A DNA stretch of 64,000 nucleotides from Verrucomicrobiia bacterium (GCA_030425485.1 JAUIAM010000005.1:1-64000); one strand, 5' to 3'; shown: positions 14,363 to 23,489, numbered from the stretch's first letter. Numbers and translations: made by a program. The notes: a model not told the origin generated them from the sequence alone.

Positions 14363-15002
14363 GGGCAGCAACCTCCCCTCGTTTGGCTTCGATGCCCGCC
14401 TGGGCAAAGCGCACCGTGTGGGCAATGACGGCCTCCACGTCCAGCGGCGCACGCTGCTTCTTTCGCACAATCAGTTGGCGGATGGAGCGGCTGAAATTAA
14501 AGAACTGAAATAACCCCACCACGGACAGGTGCGCGTGCAGGATGTCATCTTCGGTCGCCTCCGGGCCAAGGCTGGCGCGGATAATCGCCCGGAGCGTATC
14601 CCGCTGTTGGGCGATGAGCTCGACCATGATCGTTTCCAGGGCATCCGTCGGCTCGGCCATTTCCTTCACCATCATTTTAGGGAAAAGGCTCCCCTCCCCC
14701 TCATCAAAAATGCGCTGACACATGGCCCGCAGAAAGTGATCGAGACGCTCCTGTGCGGGCAGCTCCGCTTCGTCCACCAGCGGAAACTTCTGGCATGAGA
14801 GCTCAAGCGCGTGCCTCAACGCGCTGACGTACAGCTCGTACTTGCCGCCAAAATGGTAGCTCACGGCAGCCTGGTTGGCATCCGCCCGGGCACAGATCTC
14901 GTGCACACGCGCCTGCCCGAAGCCACGGGCCGCGAACTCCTCCGTCGAGGCGATCAACAGACGCTCACGGGTACACGTGGCCTTCTTCACCTTGGTTGCC
15001 AT
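14355..15002 (-). CDS. TetR/CecR-family regulator with C-terminal DUF1956-like domain
   Basis: N-terminal HTH 'TRERLLIASTEEFAARGFGQARVHEICARADANQAAVSYHFGGKYELYVSALRHAL'. Confidence 0.88.
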   Translation of the reverse strand: MATKVKKATCTRERLLIASTEEFAARGFGQARVHEICARADANQAAVSYHFGGKYELYVSALRHALELSCQKFPLVDEAELPAQERLDHFLRAMCQRIFDEGEGSLFPKMMVKEMAEPTDALETIMVELIAQQRDTLRAIIRASLGPEATEDDILHAHLSVVGLFQFFNFSRSIRQLIVRKKQRAPLDVEAVIAHTVRFAQAGIEAKRGEVAARV

Positions 15003-15222
15003 AGCCCCGTAGAACACGCAGTTTAAACAAAAGTTTCAAATGGATATTTAAAATTTAAGAACTTTATCCACCCGAGGCTATGGCAGCCTCCGGGCTCTTC
15101 CCACACGAGAGATTGTACCCTCACGCTAAGCAGGCGAATAAGCAGCGCAACTCAGTCAGCCAATAACCCTTCTGAGCTTTTTCGCCATCTGAGGACATGG
15201 GGCGTCATCCAATCGCCCTACC

Positions 15223-15248
15223 CATAAATGACATCGATGTCATTTATG
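15223..15248. promoter_or_regulatory. Perfect 26-bp palindrome, candidate LacI/GntR-type operator
   Basis: CATAAATGACATC|GATGTCATTTATG read directly; 41 bp upstream of the ADP-ribosylglycohydrolase start codon. Confidence 0.7.
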
Positions 15249-15288
15249 AATTGACGCCCTGCCCTCATCCGAAAATAATAGCTCCAAG

Positions 15289-16776
15289 ATGACGCAAAAT
15301 CGACCGATACAGATAGAGAACTATCGCGAGAAGATCATGGGCTGCTGGCTGGGTAAGGCTGTCGGTGGCACACTGGGCATGCCCTACGAAGGCTACGCTG
15401 GCCCCTTGAATTTGAATTTCTACGATCCCGTCCCCGAGACCATGATCGCCAACGACGACCTCGACCTGCAAGTCCTCTGGGCCTGTCTGCTCGACGCCCA
15501 GGAGCAGCCCCGCATCAGCCCGGAGCTTTTCATTAAAGGCTGGAGGGAGCACATCGATTTTCCTTGGGACGAGTACGGGGCCTGTAAGCGGAACCTCGCC
15601 GATGGCATCATGCCGCCGCTCTCCGGTTCGCACGACAACTGGTTCCGTAACGGCATGGGAGCAGCCATCCGCAGTGAGCTGTGGGCCTGCCTCGCACCTG
15701 GCAACCCAGAGCTCGCCGCCGCCTACGCCCGCGAAGACGCCTGTCTCGACCACGCCGACGAGGGCCTGCTGGCCGAGGTCTGGCTGGCCGCCATGCAGAG
15801 CGCAGCCTTCATCGAACAAGACCTACGAAAAATCATCGAAATCGGACAAAGCTTTCTCCCCAAGGAGTCCGAGATTCACGCCGCGGCCCAGGACACCCTC
15901 ACCTGGTGGGAGCAGAGCCATGACTGGAAGCAGGTCCGCGAGCAGATCCTGAGTAAGTACGGGCACGAGAACTTTACCAACGTCACGGAGAATCTCGCCT
16001 TTACCCTTCTGGCCCTGCTCGATGGCGCCGGCGACTTCAGCCGCAGCATCTGCACCGCCGCGAACTGCGGCAAGGACACCGACTGCACCGCCGCCACCGT
16101 AGGAGCCCTGCTCGGCATCATGCACCCGGAAGGCATTACGGAAAAATGGCTGCAACCCATTGGCCGCAGTCTGGTCATCAGCCGTGAAATCACGGGTATC
16201 CAGCCTCCCGCCACGCTGGACGGCTTTACCGACATGGTGATGAACCTGCGCAAAAGGCTGGCCGGGCAACCGCCCCAGATGGCCAAGCCCGACCCGACCA
16301 CCGTCCTGCCGCCCGTCCCGGCCAGCATCGGCTTTGCCGACGTCCCCTACTTCGGCCACGGCTGGCAGTTTGCTCAGCCTGTGGAGCTAAAGCTCCCCAC
16401 CATGCAGGCCATCGACTTCCCCGGAACGTGGGTGGAGTTCGATACCGCCGAGGTTGAACAGAACGCCATATTCGTACGCTACGACTTCACGCTCAAGGCC
16501 ACCACCACCGCGCGCGTACTCTTTAATACGCACGAGAACTGCAAAGTCTTCCTCGACGGCAAGCTCGCCTTTGCCCGGGAAAGCGGACGCATGGCCCCCT
16601 CCCCGCACCGCGTCCCTCCGAACCAGGCCATCGACACCGAGCTGGCCGCCGGGCCGCACACGCTGGTCGCTATTATCAAGACACCCGAGCCCCGCAAGCA
16701 GATCGAGTGGGTGGTGGCAGTCAGCGACCGCAACGACAACGACCAGTGGATACCCCAAGTCTGGACAAAGCACTGA
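15289..16776 (+). CDS. ADP-ribosylglycohydrolase-family protein with extra C-terminal beta-sandwich-like domain
   Basis: 'ENYREKIMGCWLGKAVGGTLGMPYEG', metal-site motifs 'NDDLDLQ' and 'GKDTDCTAATVGALLGI'. About 150 extra residues, 'FVRYDFTLKATTTARVLFNTHENCKVFLDGKLAF...'. Confidence 0.88.
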   Translation: MTQNRPIQIENYREKIMGCWLGKAVGGTLGMPYEGYAGPLNLNFYDPVPETMIANDDLDLQVLWACLLDAQEQPRISPELFIKGWREHIDFPWDEYGACKRNLADGIMPPLSGSHDNWFRNGMGAAIRSELWACLAPGNPELAAAYAREDACLDHADEGLLAEVWLAAMQSAAFIEQDLRKIIEIGQSFLPKESEIHAAAQDTLTWWEQSHDWKQVREQILSKYGHENFTNVTENLAFTLLALLDGAGDFSRSICTAANCGKDTDCTAATVGALLGIMHPEGITEKWLQPIGRSLVISREITGIQPPATLDGFTDMVMNLRKRLAGQPPQMAKPDPTTVLPPVPASIGFADVPYFGHGWQFAQPVELKLPTMQAIDFPGTWVEFDTAEVEQNAIFVRYDFTLKATTTARVLFNTHENCKVFLDGKLAFARESGRMAPSPHRVPPNQAIDTELAAGPHTLVAIIKTPEPRKQIEWVVAVSDRNDNDQWIPQVWTKH

Positions 16777-16897
16777 CGCGGCCATCCAGCCTTGCGCCGG
16801 AAAATAGCTGCACCACACCGACAAAAGTAACGCCCCGGATTTACGCATGAAAAAAGCGTTTATCTAGAGCCATTCCTGCCTTTGGCTATCCACAGGC

Positions 16898-17914
16898 ATG
16901 AGTAACATCTACAAGGTAGCCGAGCTGGCCCAGGTCTCCCCCAAGACTGCCGCCCGCATTCTGGCCGGCGAATCCCCCCGCTCCAAGAACCGGGACAAGG
17001 TGTTCGCCGCGGCCAAGCAGCTCGGCTACATCCGCAATCAGCAGGCCGCGAACCTGCGCAGCGGCACGACCTCCGTCATCGGCATCATCGTGCCAGACAT
17101 CCAAAACCCGTTTTACAGCAAAGTTATTCAGTCCATGCACGATGCCTGCCTGGAGCGTGGCTTTTCCATCCTCCCAACGGCCAGCTTCGGCAACCCCGAT
17201 GGGGAAACGCGCGCGCTGCGGACGCTCCAGTCCTACCAGGTGGACGGCCTCTTGTTCAACGCCTCCGAACTCCCCGCCGGGAAGTCCAGCCTCGCTATCT
17301 GCCGCCAGCTCATCGCCCAGGGAAAGCCCCTCATTCTCTCCGGCGAGTTGGCCAGGATACTCCCCGGCGCAGACAGCCTGCATATCCACAACGACCGCGC
17401 CGTGGCCAAGGCCGTACGCTATCTCATATCACGGGGGCACAAGCGCATCGGCTTTATCGGCGGGCTGAAGGAGAGCCGCGCCATGCAGCAACGCCATCAG
17501 GGCTTTCAACTGGCCATGGATGAAGCCGGGCTCGACCCCGATCCGGCCGCAACGATATTTACCGGGGGCGACCTCTCCACCGTCGTGCCGATGGTGACCG
17601 ACCTCGCCATGGGCTTTTCCACCCGCAAGCGACCCACCGCTTTCATCTGCGGCAACGACATCATCGCCATTTCCGCCATGAAGGCCTTTCAACGCCTCTC
17701 CCTGAAGATTCCCGAAGATGTCGCCCTCATCGGTTTCGACGGCATTGATCTGGCCGAACTTGTCACCCCCTCGCTCACCACACTTCACCAGCCCCAGACG
17801 AAGATTGCGGACGACATCACCGATCTGCTTATTTCCCGCATCCGCAACCAGGCCCCCGCCAAAGGGCGATGCCTTAGCTACGAGCCCGAGCTCATCATCC
17901 GCGACTCGACCTGA
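16898..17914 (+). CDS. LacI-family transcriptional regulator
   Basis: 'NIYKVAELAQVSPKTAARILAGESPRSKNRDKVFAAAKQLGYIRNQQAANLRSGTTSVIGIIVPDIQNPFYSKV'. Confidence 0.95.
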   Translation: MSNIYKVAELAQVSPKTAARILAGESPRSKNRDKVFAAAKQLGYIRNQQAANLRSGTTSVIGIIVPDIQNPFYSKVIQSMHDACLERGFSILPTASFGNPDGETRALRTLQSYQVDGLLFNASELPAGKSSLAICRQLIAQGKPLILSGELARILPGADSLHIHNDRAVAKAVRYLISRGHKRIGFIGGLKESRAMQQRHQGFQLAMDEAGLDPDPAATIFTGGDLSTVVPMVTDLAMGFSTRKRPTAFICGNDIIAISAMKAFQRLSLKIPEDVALIGFDGIDLAELVTPSLTTLHQPQTKIADDITDLLISRIRNQAPAKGRCLSYEPELIIRDST

Positions 17915-17999
17915 GTTGTCATAATATCTGCCACCGTAAAAGCACGGGCCTCCCCTACCCGTGCTTGAAAGCCGAGGTGTTGCCGCCAAAGCTCCTACA

Positions 18000-18183
18000 A
18001 GTGTTGTGTTAGCTTAGGCTGTGTTAGCCAAGTTCATTGAATAAGTTAATAGCCGCAAAATGGCACAAAAAACACAAAAGAGCATTAGGCATTGCCTAAG
18101 ATAAAGCTCATATCTGAAGCTCTTTGCGACTTTGCGTCTCTGCGGTGAAATAGTTTAGACAAGAACTAAGCTAACATGACACT
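18000..18183. repeat. Palindromic/MITE-like inverted-repeat element with CTTTGCG-type repeats
   Basis: ~18-bp terminal inverted repeats (AGTGTTGTGTTAGCTTAG / CTAAGCTAACATGACACT, 2 mismatches), central TTAGGCA-T-TGCCTAA at 18085-18099, internal AACACAAAAG and CTTTGCGACTTTGCGTCTCTGCGGTGAA tracts in opposite orientation. Confidence 0.6.
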
Positions 18184-19048
18184 AGGTTGCCCTGAGGCTC
18201 GCCCGGTAAGTGCTCGGCGTGCAGCCCGTGACCTCGCGAAAGCGCCGGTTGAAGTTCGACAGGCTGCTGTAGCCGGACTCAAAGGCGATCTCCGCCACAG
18301 TCTGCTCTCCCTCCTGAAGCCGGGCACAAACCCGGGCAATGCGCAACTCGTTCAAGTGCTGCTGAAAGGGCCGTCCGCTTTGCTGATGAAAAAAGCGGCT
18401 AAAAGATTGCGGCGACATATACAGCCAGCCCGCAACCTGAGCTTGCGTCAGTGACGCGTCACGAAAGCATCGCTCCAGGCGCTCCAGTACCACCCCGAGC
18501 CGGGGATCATTGCCCGGGCGCTTTCCACCGGAAACCGAGCTCGGGTTCAGGCGGTGACGCTTCCGCTCCAGCGCCAAATCGTACAGGAGCTGGAGCAGCA
18601 CTGCGAGTGGCATCTGCCCCGCCTGCCGTGTCTCGATCCGCTTCATCCGCTCAGCACAAGCCTGCGCCGTGGTTCCACTAAAAACATAGCCGCACTCAGC
18701 CCGGGTAATGAAGCGCAAGATGCGCTTGTTCTCGGGGAGCTCCCAGAAGGCATCACCCCACAGGCTATGGCGAAAGTGTAGCACCGTCCATCGCGCCTTT
18801 GCGCCCTGGGTAGGCGTCGAGGCGTAGGCGTGGGGCAGATTGGCCCCCAGCACGACGAGTTGACCGGCCCGGTAGGGATACAGGGCACGCCCGGCATGCA
18901 GGATGCCCTCCCCTTCGTCCATCCACACGAGCTCAAACTCCGGGTGAAAGTGCCAGTGTGAATCGATGCGCTCCTTTTCAAAAGTGACAACCTTTACCCC
19001 GTACTGACTCGACGGAAGGGCTTCGATTTTGGGCGGTATCGTTCGCAT
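18182..19048 (-). CDS. AraC-family regulator with N-terminal cupin
   Basis: N-terminal 'HWHFHPEFELVWMDEGEGILHAG' and C-terminal 'TVAEIAFESGYSSLSNFNRRFREVTGCTPSTYR'. Confidence 0.95.
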   Translation of the reverse strand: MRTIPPKIEALPSSQYGVKVVTFEKERIDSHWHFHPEFELVWMDEGEGILHAGRALYPYRAGQLVVLGANLPHAYASTPTQGAKARWTVLHFRHSLWGDAFWELPENKRILRFITRAECGYVFSGTTAQACAERMKRIETRQAGQMPLAVLLQLLYDLALERKRHRLNPSSVSGGKRPGNDPRLGVVLERLERCFRDASLTQAQVAGWLYMSPQSFSRFFHQQSGRPFQQHLNELRIARVCARLQEGEQTVAEIAFESGYSSLSNFNRRFREVTGCTPSTYRASLRAT

Positions 19049-19189
19049 GAAACGAGGTGATTAAAGCAACAATGAGGCCTTTATAACATTAAATAAACAT
19101 TCGCCTATCAATTATTCGTTAACAAAGTGCCAGCATATTGCAAGCCAGAGGGAGCAACTACAGACCATTTCGGCTATAATAGGGTCGAT

Positions 19190-19996
19190 ATGGTAAACCC
19201 AAGTCCCCGCCCCGTTGTTCTCGCCGCAGCGGCTCACCCTGATGACATTGAGTTCTGCTTTGCCGGCACCCTGCTACAACTCAAGGAAGCCGGTTGCGAC
19301 ATCCATATGTGGGCACTGGCCAACGGATGCTGCGGCACAACCACCCACTCGCGTGAAGAGATAGCCCGCATACGCTGGGAGGAAGCGCGCGCCTCCGCTG
19401 CCATAGCCGGAGCCACGGCCCACGCCCCACTCTTCGACGACCTGGCTGTTTTTTACGATCGTGAGTCGATTGCCCGGGTCAGCGGCGTGGTCAGAAGCAT
19501 CCGCCCCACCATCATCCTCACCCACGCCCTCCAGGACTACATGGAGGACCACCAGAATGTGGCCCGCCTCATTGTCAGCGCCGCTTTTAGCCGCGGCATG
19601 CCCAACCACCAGACCTCGCCCGAGTGCGCGCCTTACAACGATCCGGTGCGCCTTTATCACGCCGCACCGCACGGCCTCCACGACGGCATGGGCACCCCCT
19701 TTGCGCCGGACTTCCTGGTCAACATTGACAGTACACTCGACACCAAGCGCGAGATGCTCGCCTGCCATCAAAGCCAATCGGCCTGGCTCCAGGACTCCCA
19801 AAAAATGAACGCCTATCTGGACGAAATGATCTCGATGGGCCAGACCATGGCCCAGCGCACGCCCTTCGGTGCGAAGCATGCTGAGGGCTGGCGCAGGCAC
19901 TCCCACCTCGGGTTCTGCGATGCCACATTTGACCCCATCCAGCAACTTCTCAGCGACAAGTTCCACCCCGTCAGCAAACCTTCTCTTAACCACTAA
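19190..19996 (+). CDS. PIG-L family deacetylase
   Basis: 'VVLAAAAHPDDIEFCFAGTLLQLKEAGCDIHMWALANG' (AHPDD) and 'DYMEDHQNVARL' (HxxH-type metal site). Confidence 0.92.
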   Translation: MVNPSPRPVVLAAAAHPDDIEFCFAGTLLQLKEAGCDIHMWALANGCCGTTTHSREEIARIRWEEARASAAIAGATAHAPLFDDLAVFYDRESIARVSGVVRSIRPTIILTHALQDYMEDHQNVARLIVSAAFSRGMPNHQTSPECAPYNDPVRLYHAAPHGLHDGMGTPFAPDFLVNIDSTLDTKREMLACHQSQSAWLQDSQKMNAYLDEMISMGQTMAQRTPFGAKHAEGWRRHSHLGFCDATFDPIQQLLSDKFHPVSKPSLNH

Positions 19997-20008
19997 CACC
20001 TCCACAGC

Positions 20009-20947
20009 ATGAGCCGACCCAAAAGCAAACTCGCAGAAGCATGGTGGGACTACACCACCCTTGACCCAGCAATCCTAGCCGACGCCGCGCGCCTCACGGC
20101 CAAAGACCTTGCGGAGCTTTCGCGTCCAGGTTTCAAGGTCACATTCTACGATACTCCACAGGAGTTCTACGCCGCTCAGGCACTGGAATACATCACCGCC
20201 TGGCAGCAATCCACGCCGGACAACCCAGTGGGTATCTGCGGCCCTATCGGCCCCACCGAGCAGCTCCCCATCGTCGCACAGATGGTCAACGCGCTCGGCC
20301 TCAATCTGCAAAAGAAGGAAGCCCACTTCTGGGGTATGGACGAGTGGCTCGACGAAAATGACGAGCCCGTTGACGTCTCCCACCCGCTTTCCTTTGCCCG
20401 CTGCGACAACGAACTTTGCTTCGACCGCATCCGCCCCGAGCTCCAGATGCCCACCGCCAACAAGCACTTTCCCTGCGGCGACCTCGAAGCGTACAGCAGC
20501 AGCTACGACTCCGTGCGCTGCGCGCTCATGCAGGGTGGCCAGGGCGAGATCAAGCACTGGGCTTTTAACGACCCGCTGCCTCGTACGGGCGAATTCGCAG
20601 ACGCGCCGCCGTCTCCCGAGCAGTACCGCGAGCTGGGCACGCGCAAGGTGGACCTCCACCCCGTCACGCTCATCCAAAACGCCCGCACTTCTGGCGGAGG
20701 GAACATCGCCCTCGTCCCCGTGCGCGCTGCGACAGTCGGCCCACGCGAGACGTGGAAATCCGATACCGTCAGCATCTGGCACCCCGGCCACCACGACAAC
20801 CCCTTCGGCATGCGCCTGACCGCCCTCATGATTTCCAAGGGTATTTCCGACTCATCGGTTCCCATGTCCCTGCTGGCCGATCACCCGGACGTTCGCTTCA
20901 GCTACCTGCGGCCAAATATCGGCAGCGTGGAAGTCGAGATGCACTAA
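20009..20947 (+). CDS. Glucosamine-6-phosphate deaminase/isomerase-like protein
   Basis: '[20 protein letters not shown]', '[11 protein letters not shown]', '[14 protein letters not shown]' (cf. NagB GGxGxDGHIAFNEP), '[29 protein letters not shown]'. Confidence 0.8.
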   Translation: MSRPKSKLAEAWWDYTTLDPAILADAARLTAKDLAELSRPGFKVTFYDTPQEFYAAQALEYITAWQQSTPDNPVGICGPIGPTEQLPIVAQMVNALGLNLQKKEAHFWGMDEWLDENDEPVDVSHPLSFARCDNELCFDRIRPELQMPTANKHFPCGDLEAYSSSYDSVRCALMQGGQGEIKHWAFNDPLPRTGEFADAPPSPEQYRELGTRKVDLHPVTLIQNARTSGGGNIALVPVRAATVGPRETWKSDTVSIWHPGHHDNPFGMRLTALMISKGISDSSVPMSLLADHPDVRFSYLRPNIGSVEVEMH

Positions 20948-20990
20948 GCCGCAACCACGCCCCCCCTGCGGGTGCCGTACTTTTTTCAAG

Positions 20991-21026
20991 CCCCGAAGCG
21001 AAGGTCACACCGCTTCGGGGTTTTTT
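20991..21026 (+). terminator. Rho-independent terminator
   Basis: CCCCGAAGCG-aaggtcacac-CGCTTCGGGG followed by TTTTTT: perfect 10-bp stem. Confidence 0.92.
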
Positions 21027-21158
21027 ATGCCTTGGAGCTACGCTTGCTGGCCAGGTAAAGGACATAAATGTGGCGTCGGACAAAATCTTCTGCTGACAAG
21101 CCTTGCACGACAGGTAGGCCGGAGGCAGACTCTACTCACCCCGCAGACCCCGACAAAC

Positions 21159-23489
21159 ATGCATTACATCGACTGGTTACTGGTAATCATTCCCATCTGC
21201 ATTGTTGTCGTCATCGGGCTGAAGGCCCAGCGCTACGTCAAAAGTGTGTCGGACTTCCTCGCCGCCGGGCGGGTGGCAGGCAGGTATGTGCTGGCGGTCT
21301 CTGTGGGTGAGGCGTCCTTTGGCCTCATCAGCCTGGCCGCAGGGTTTGAGATGTTCTACAAGGTCGGCTTCGCCCTCTCCTTCTGGAACCTGCTCTACAT
21401 CCCCGTCTCGATCTTCATCACGCTCTCCGGCTATTGCGTGTACCGCTTCCGGGAAACACGGGCCATGACGATGGGGCAATTCCTGGAGATGCGCTATAAC
21501 CGCGCCTTCCGCATCTTCGCGGGCATCCTCCAGTCGCTCTCAGGCGTACTCAACTACGCCATTTTTCCCGCCGTTGGCGCCCGCTTCCTCATCTATTTCT
21601 GTGACCTCCCGCTCAGCGTAAACATCGCCGGTCTGCAATTCCCGACCTTCGCGCTGGTCATGATGGGCTTCCTCTCGCTGGCCGTGGTAATCGTCTGTCT
21701 GGGCGGGCAAATCACCATCATGGCCACGGACTGTATTCAGGGGATTTTGAGCTATCCCTTCTACATGATCGTGACTGCCTTCCTCGTCATCAAATTCAGC
21801 TACTTTGGTGAGATGGCCCCCGCGCTCATGGACAGGCCCGACGGCTACAGCATGATCAACCCCTTCGACATCGAGAAGCTGCGCGACTTCAACGTCCTCT
21901 ACATCATCGTGGGCATCATGAGCAGCACCCTGAACCGCATGAGCTGGTCCGGCACGCAGGGGTACAATGCCGCCGCGGCCAACGCCCATGAGCAGAAAAT
22001 GGGCGGCGTGCTCGGCACCTGGCGCGTGGGCTTCTCCACCATGATGTTTGCCCTGCTCGGCGTCGTAGCCTACACCTACCTGAATCACCCCAAGTACGAA
22101 GCCGAAGCCGCCCAGACCCGCACCCACTTAATCGAGAAAACGCTGGCCGACTCGACTCAGCACAGCTTTACCGAAGGCTCTACCCTCGCTGCGGAGATCC
22201 AGAGTTATTTGCACAGTGACGAGCTGTCGGCCCCGCTACAGGCGCGCATCGCCGAGGCTCCCATGCAGGTCGATGAGCAATCTCTCGAAGGCGAAACCAA
22301 GAAGGACCGCATACGCGCCGCCATCTCCAGCGAAGCCCCGGCCGACGCCCAGACCTTTGACACCATTTATAACCAGATGCGCGTCCCCTTCGCCCTGCGC
22401 GACATCATGCCCGTGGGCATAGCGGGGATTTTCTGTGCCCTGTGCGTATTTCTCCTCATCAGCACGGACACGACCTACATGCACTCCTGGGGCAGCATCA
22501 TTATCCAGGACATCGTGCTCCCCCTGCGGGGCGACAAGCCTCTCTCGCCCAAGACCCACCTGCTTTACCTGAGACTGTCCATCATCGGTGTAGCCACCTT
22601 TGCCTTTTTCTTCTCCTTCTTCTTTGCCCAGGTGGACTACATCCTCATGTTCTTTGCCATCACCGGAGCCATATGGGGAGGCGGCGCCGGCCCCTGCATC
22701 GTGGGGGGCCTTTACTGGAAGCGCGCCACCACTGCCGCCGCCTTTACCACCCTGATCCTGGGCTCCGCCGTGGCCGTCAGCGGCATCATTTTGCAAAAAA
22801 TCTGGGTGCCCGTCATCTACCCCTGGCTCGATGCAAATGACTGGGTCGCCACGGCCAACAGCTTGCTCATGGCCTGCTCGGCCCCCTTTGAGCCCTTTAT
22901 CAAGTGGCGCGTCACCGCGGAGAAGTTTCCCATCACCTCACAGGAGCTCATGCTCTTTAGCATGCTGATCTCCAGTGGCTCGTTCATCTTCGTTTCGCTG
23001 CTCACCTGCAAGCAGCCCTTTAATATGGAGCGTCTGCTGCACCGCGGTGCCTACCGCCGCAAAGGCGATCCCGACCACAAAGGCGTGCCAGACGGCCCGA
23101 TCCCGGTGCGCAAGCTCACCGTGGGAAAAATCATGCAGAAGATCGTGGGCATCAACAGCGAATACACCCGGGGGGACAAAGCGCTCGCCTGGTCGGTCTT
23201 TATCTACGGCGTGGTCTGGATGTTTGGCAGCACCCTTGTTATCACGGTCTGGAATCTCATCGCCCCCTGGCCGGACGCTTGGTGGGCCACCTGGTTTGCC
23301 ATCCTCAAGATTTACTCCATGGGGCTGATCGGCCTGGTCTCGACCTTCTGGTTCCTCATCGGAGGCATCGTCGACCTGCGCAAGATGTTCCGCCGTCTGG
23401 CCGAAAAGGAAGTCGATCACGCCGACGACGGACGCGTCATTGGGCACATGAACGCGGACGACATCGAACAAAACAAACGCCAACCCTAG
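21159..23489 (+). CDS. Sodium:solute symporter family transporter
   Basis: Start set at MHYIDWLLVIIPICIVVVIGLKAQRYVKSVSDFLAAGRVAGRYVLAVSVGEASFGLIS; multi-TM SSS pattern; 'LISTDTTYMHSWGSIIIQDIV'. Confidence 0.92.
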   Translation: MHYIDWLLVIIPICIVVVIGLKAQRYVKSVSDFLAAGRVAGRYVLAVSVGEASFGLISLAAGFEMFYKVGFALSFWNLLYIPVSIFITLSGYCVYRFRETRAMTMGQFLEMRYNRAFRIFAGILQSLSGVLNYAIFPAVGARFLIYFCDLPLSVNIAGLQFPTFALVMMGFLSLAVVIVCLGGQITIMATDCIQGILSYPFYMIVTAFLVIKFSYFGEMAPALMDRPDGYSMINPFDIEKLRDFNVLYIIVGIMSSTLNRMSWSGTQGYNAAAANAHEQKMGGVLGTWRVGFSTMMFALLGVVAYTYLNHPKYEAEAAQTRTHLIEKTLADSTQHSFTEGSTLAAEIQSYLHSDELSAPLQARIAEAPMQVDEQSLEGETKKDRIRAAISSEAPADAQTFDTIYNQMRVPFALRDIMPVGIAGIFCALCVFLLISTDTTYMHSWGSIIIQDIVLPLRGDKPLSPKTHLLYLRLSIIGVATFAFFFSFFFAQVDYILMFFAITGAIWGGGAGPCIVGGLYWKRATTAAAFTTLILGSAVAVSGIILQKIWVPVIYPWLDANDWVATANSLLMACSAPFEPFIKWRVTAEKFPITSQELMLFSMLISSGSFIFVSLLTCKQPFNMERLLHRGAYRRKGDPDHKGVPDGPIPVRKLTVGKIMQKIVGINSEYTRGDKALAWSVFIYGVVWMFGSTLVITVWNLIAPWPDAWWATWFAILKIYSMGLIGLVSTFWFLIGGIVDLRKMFRRLAEKEVDHADDGRVIGHMNADDIEQNKRQP

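Noticed and set aside
17940-17966. Hairpin AAGCACGGG...CCCGTGCTT after lacI
   Set aside because: Stem is real but no T run follows on the plus strand; only weak evidence for termination.
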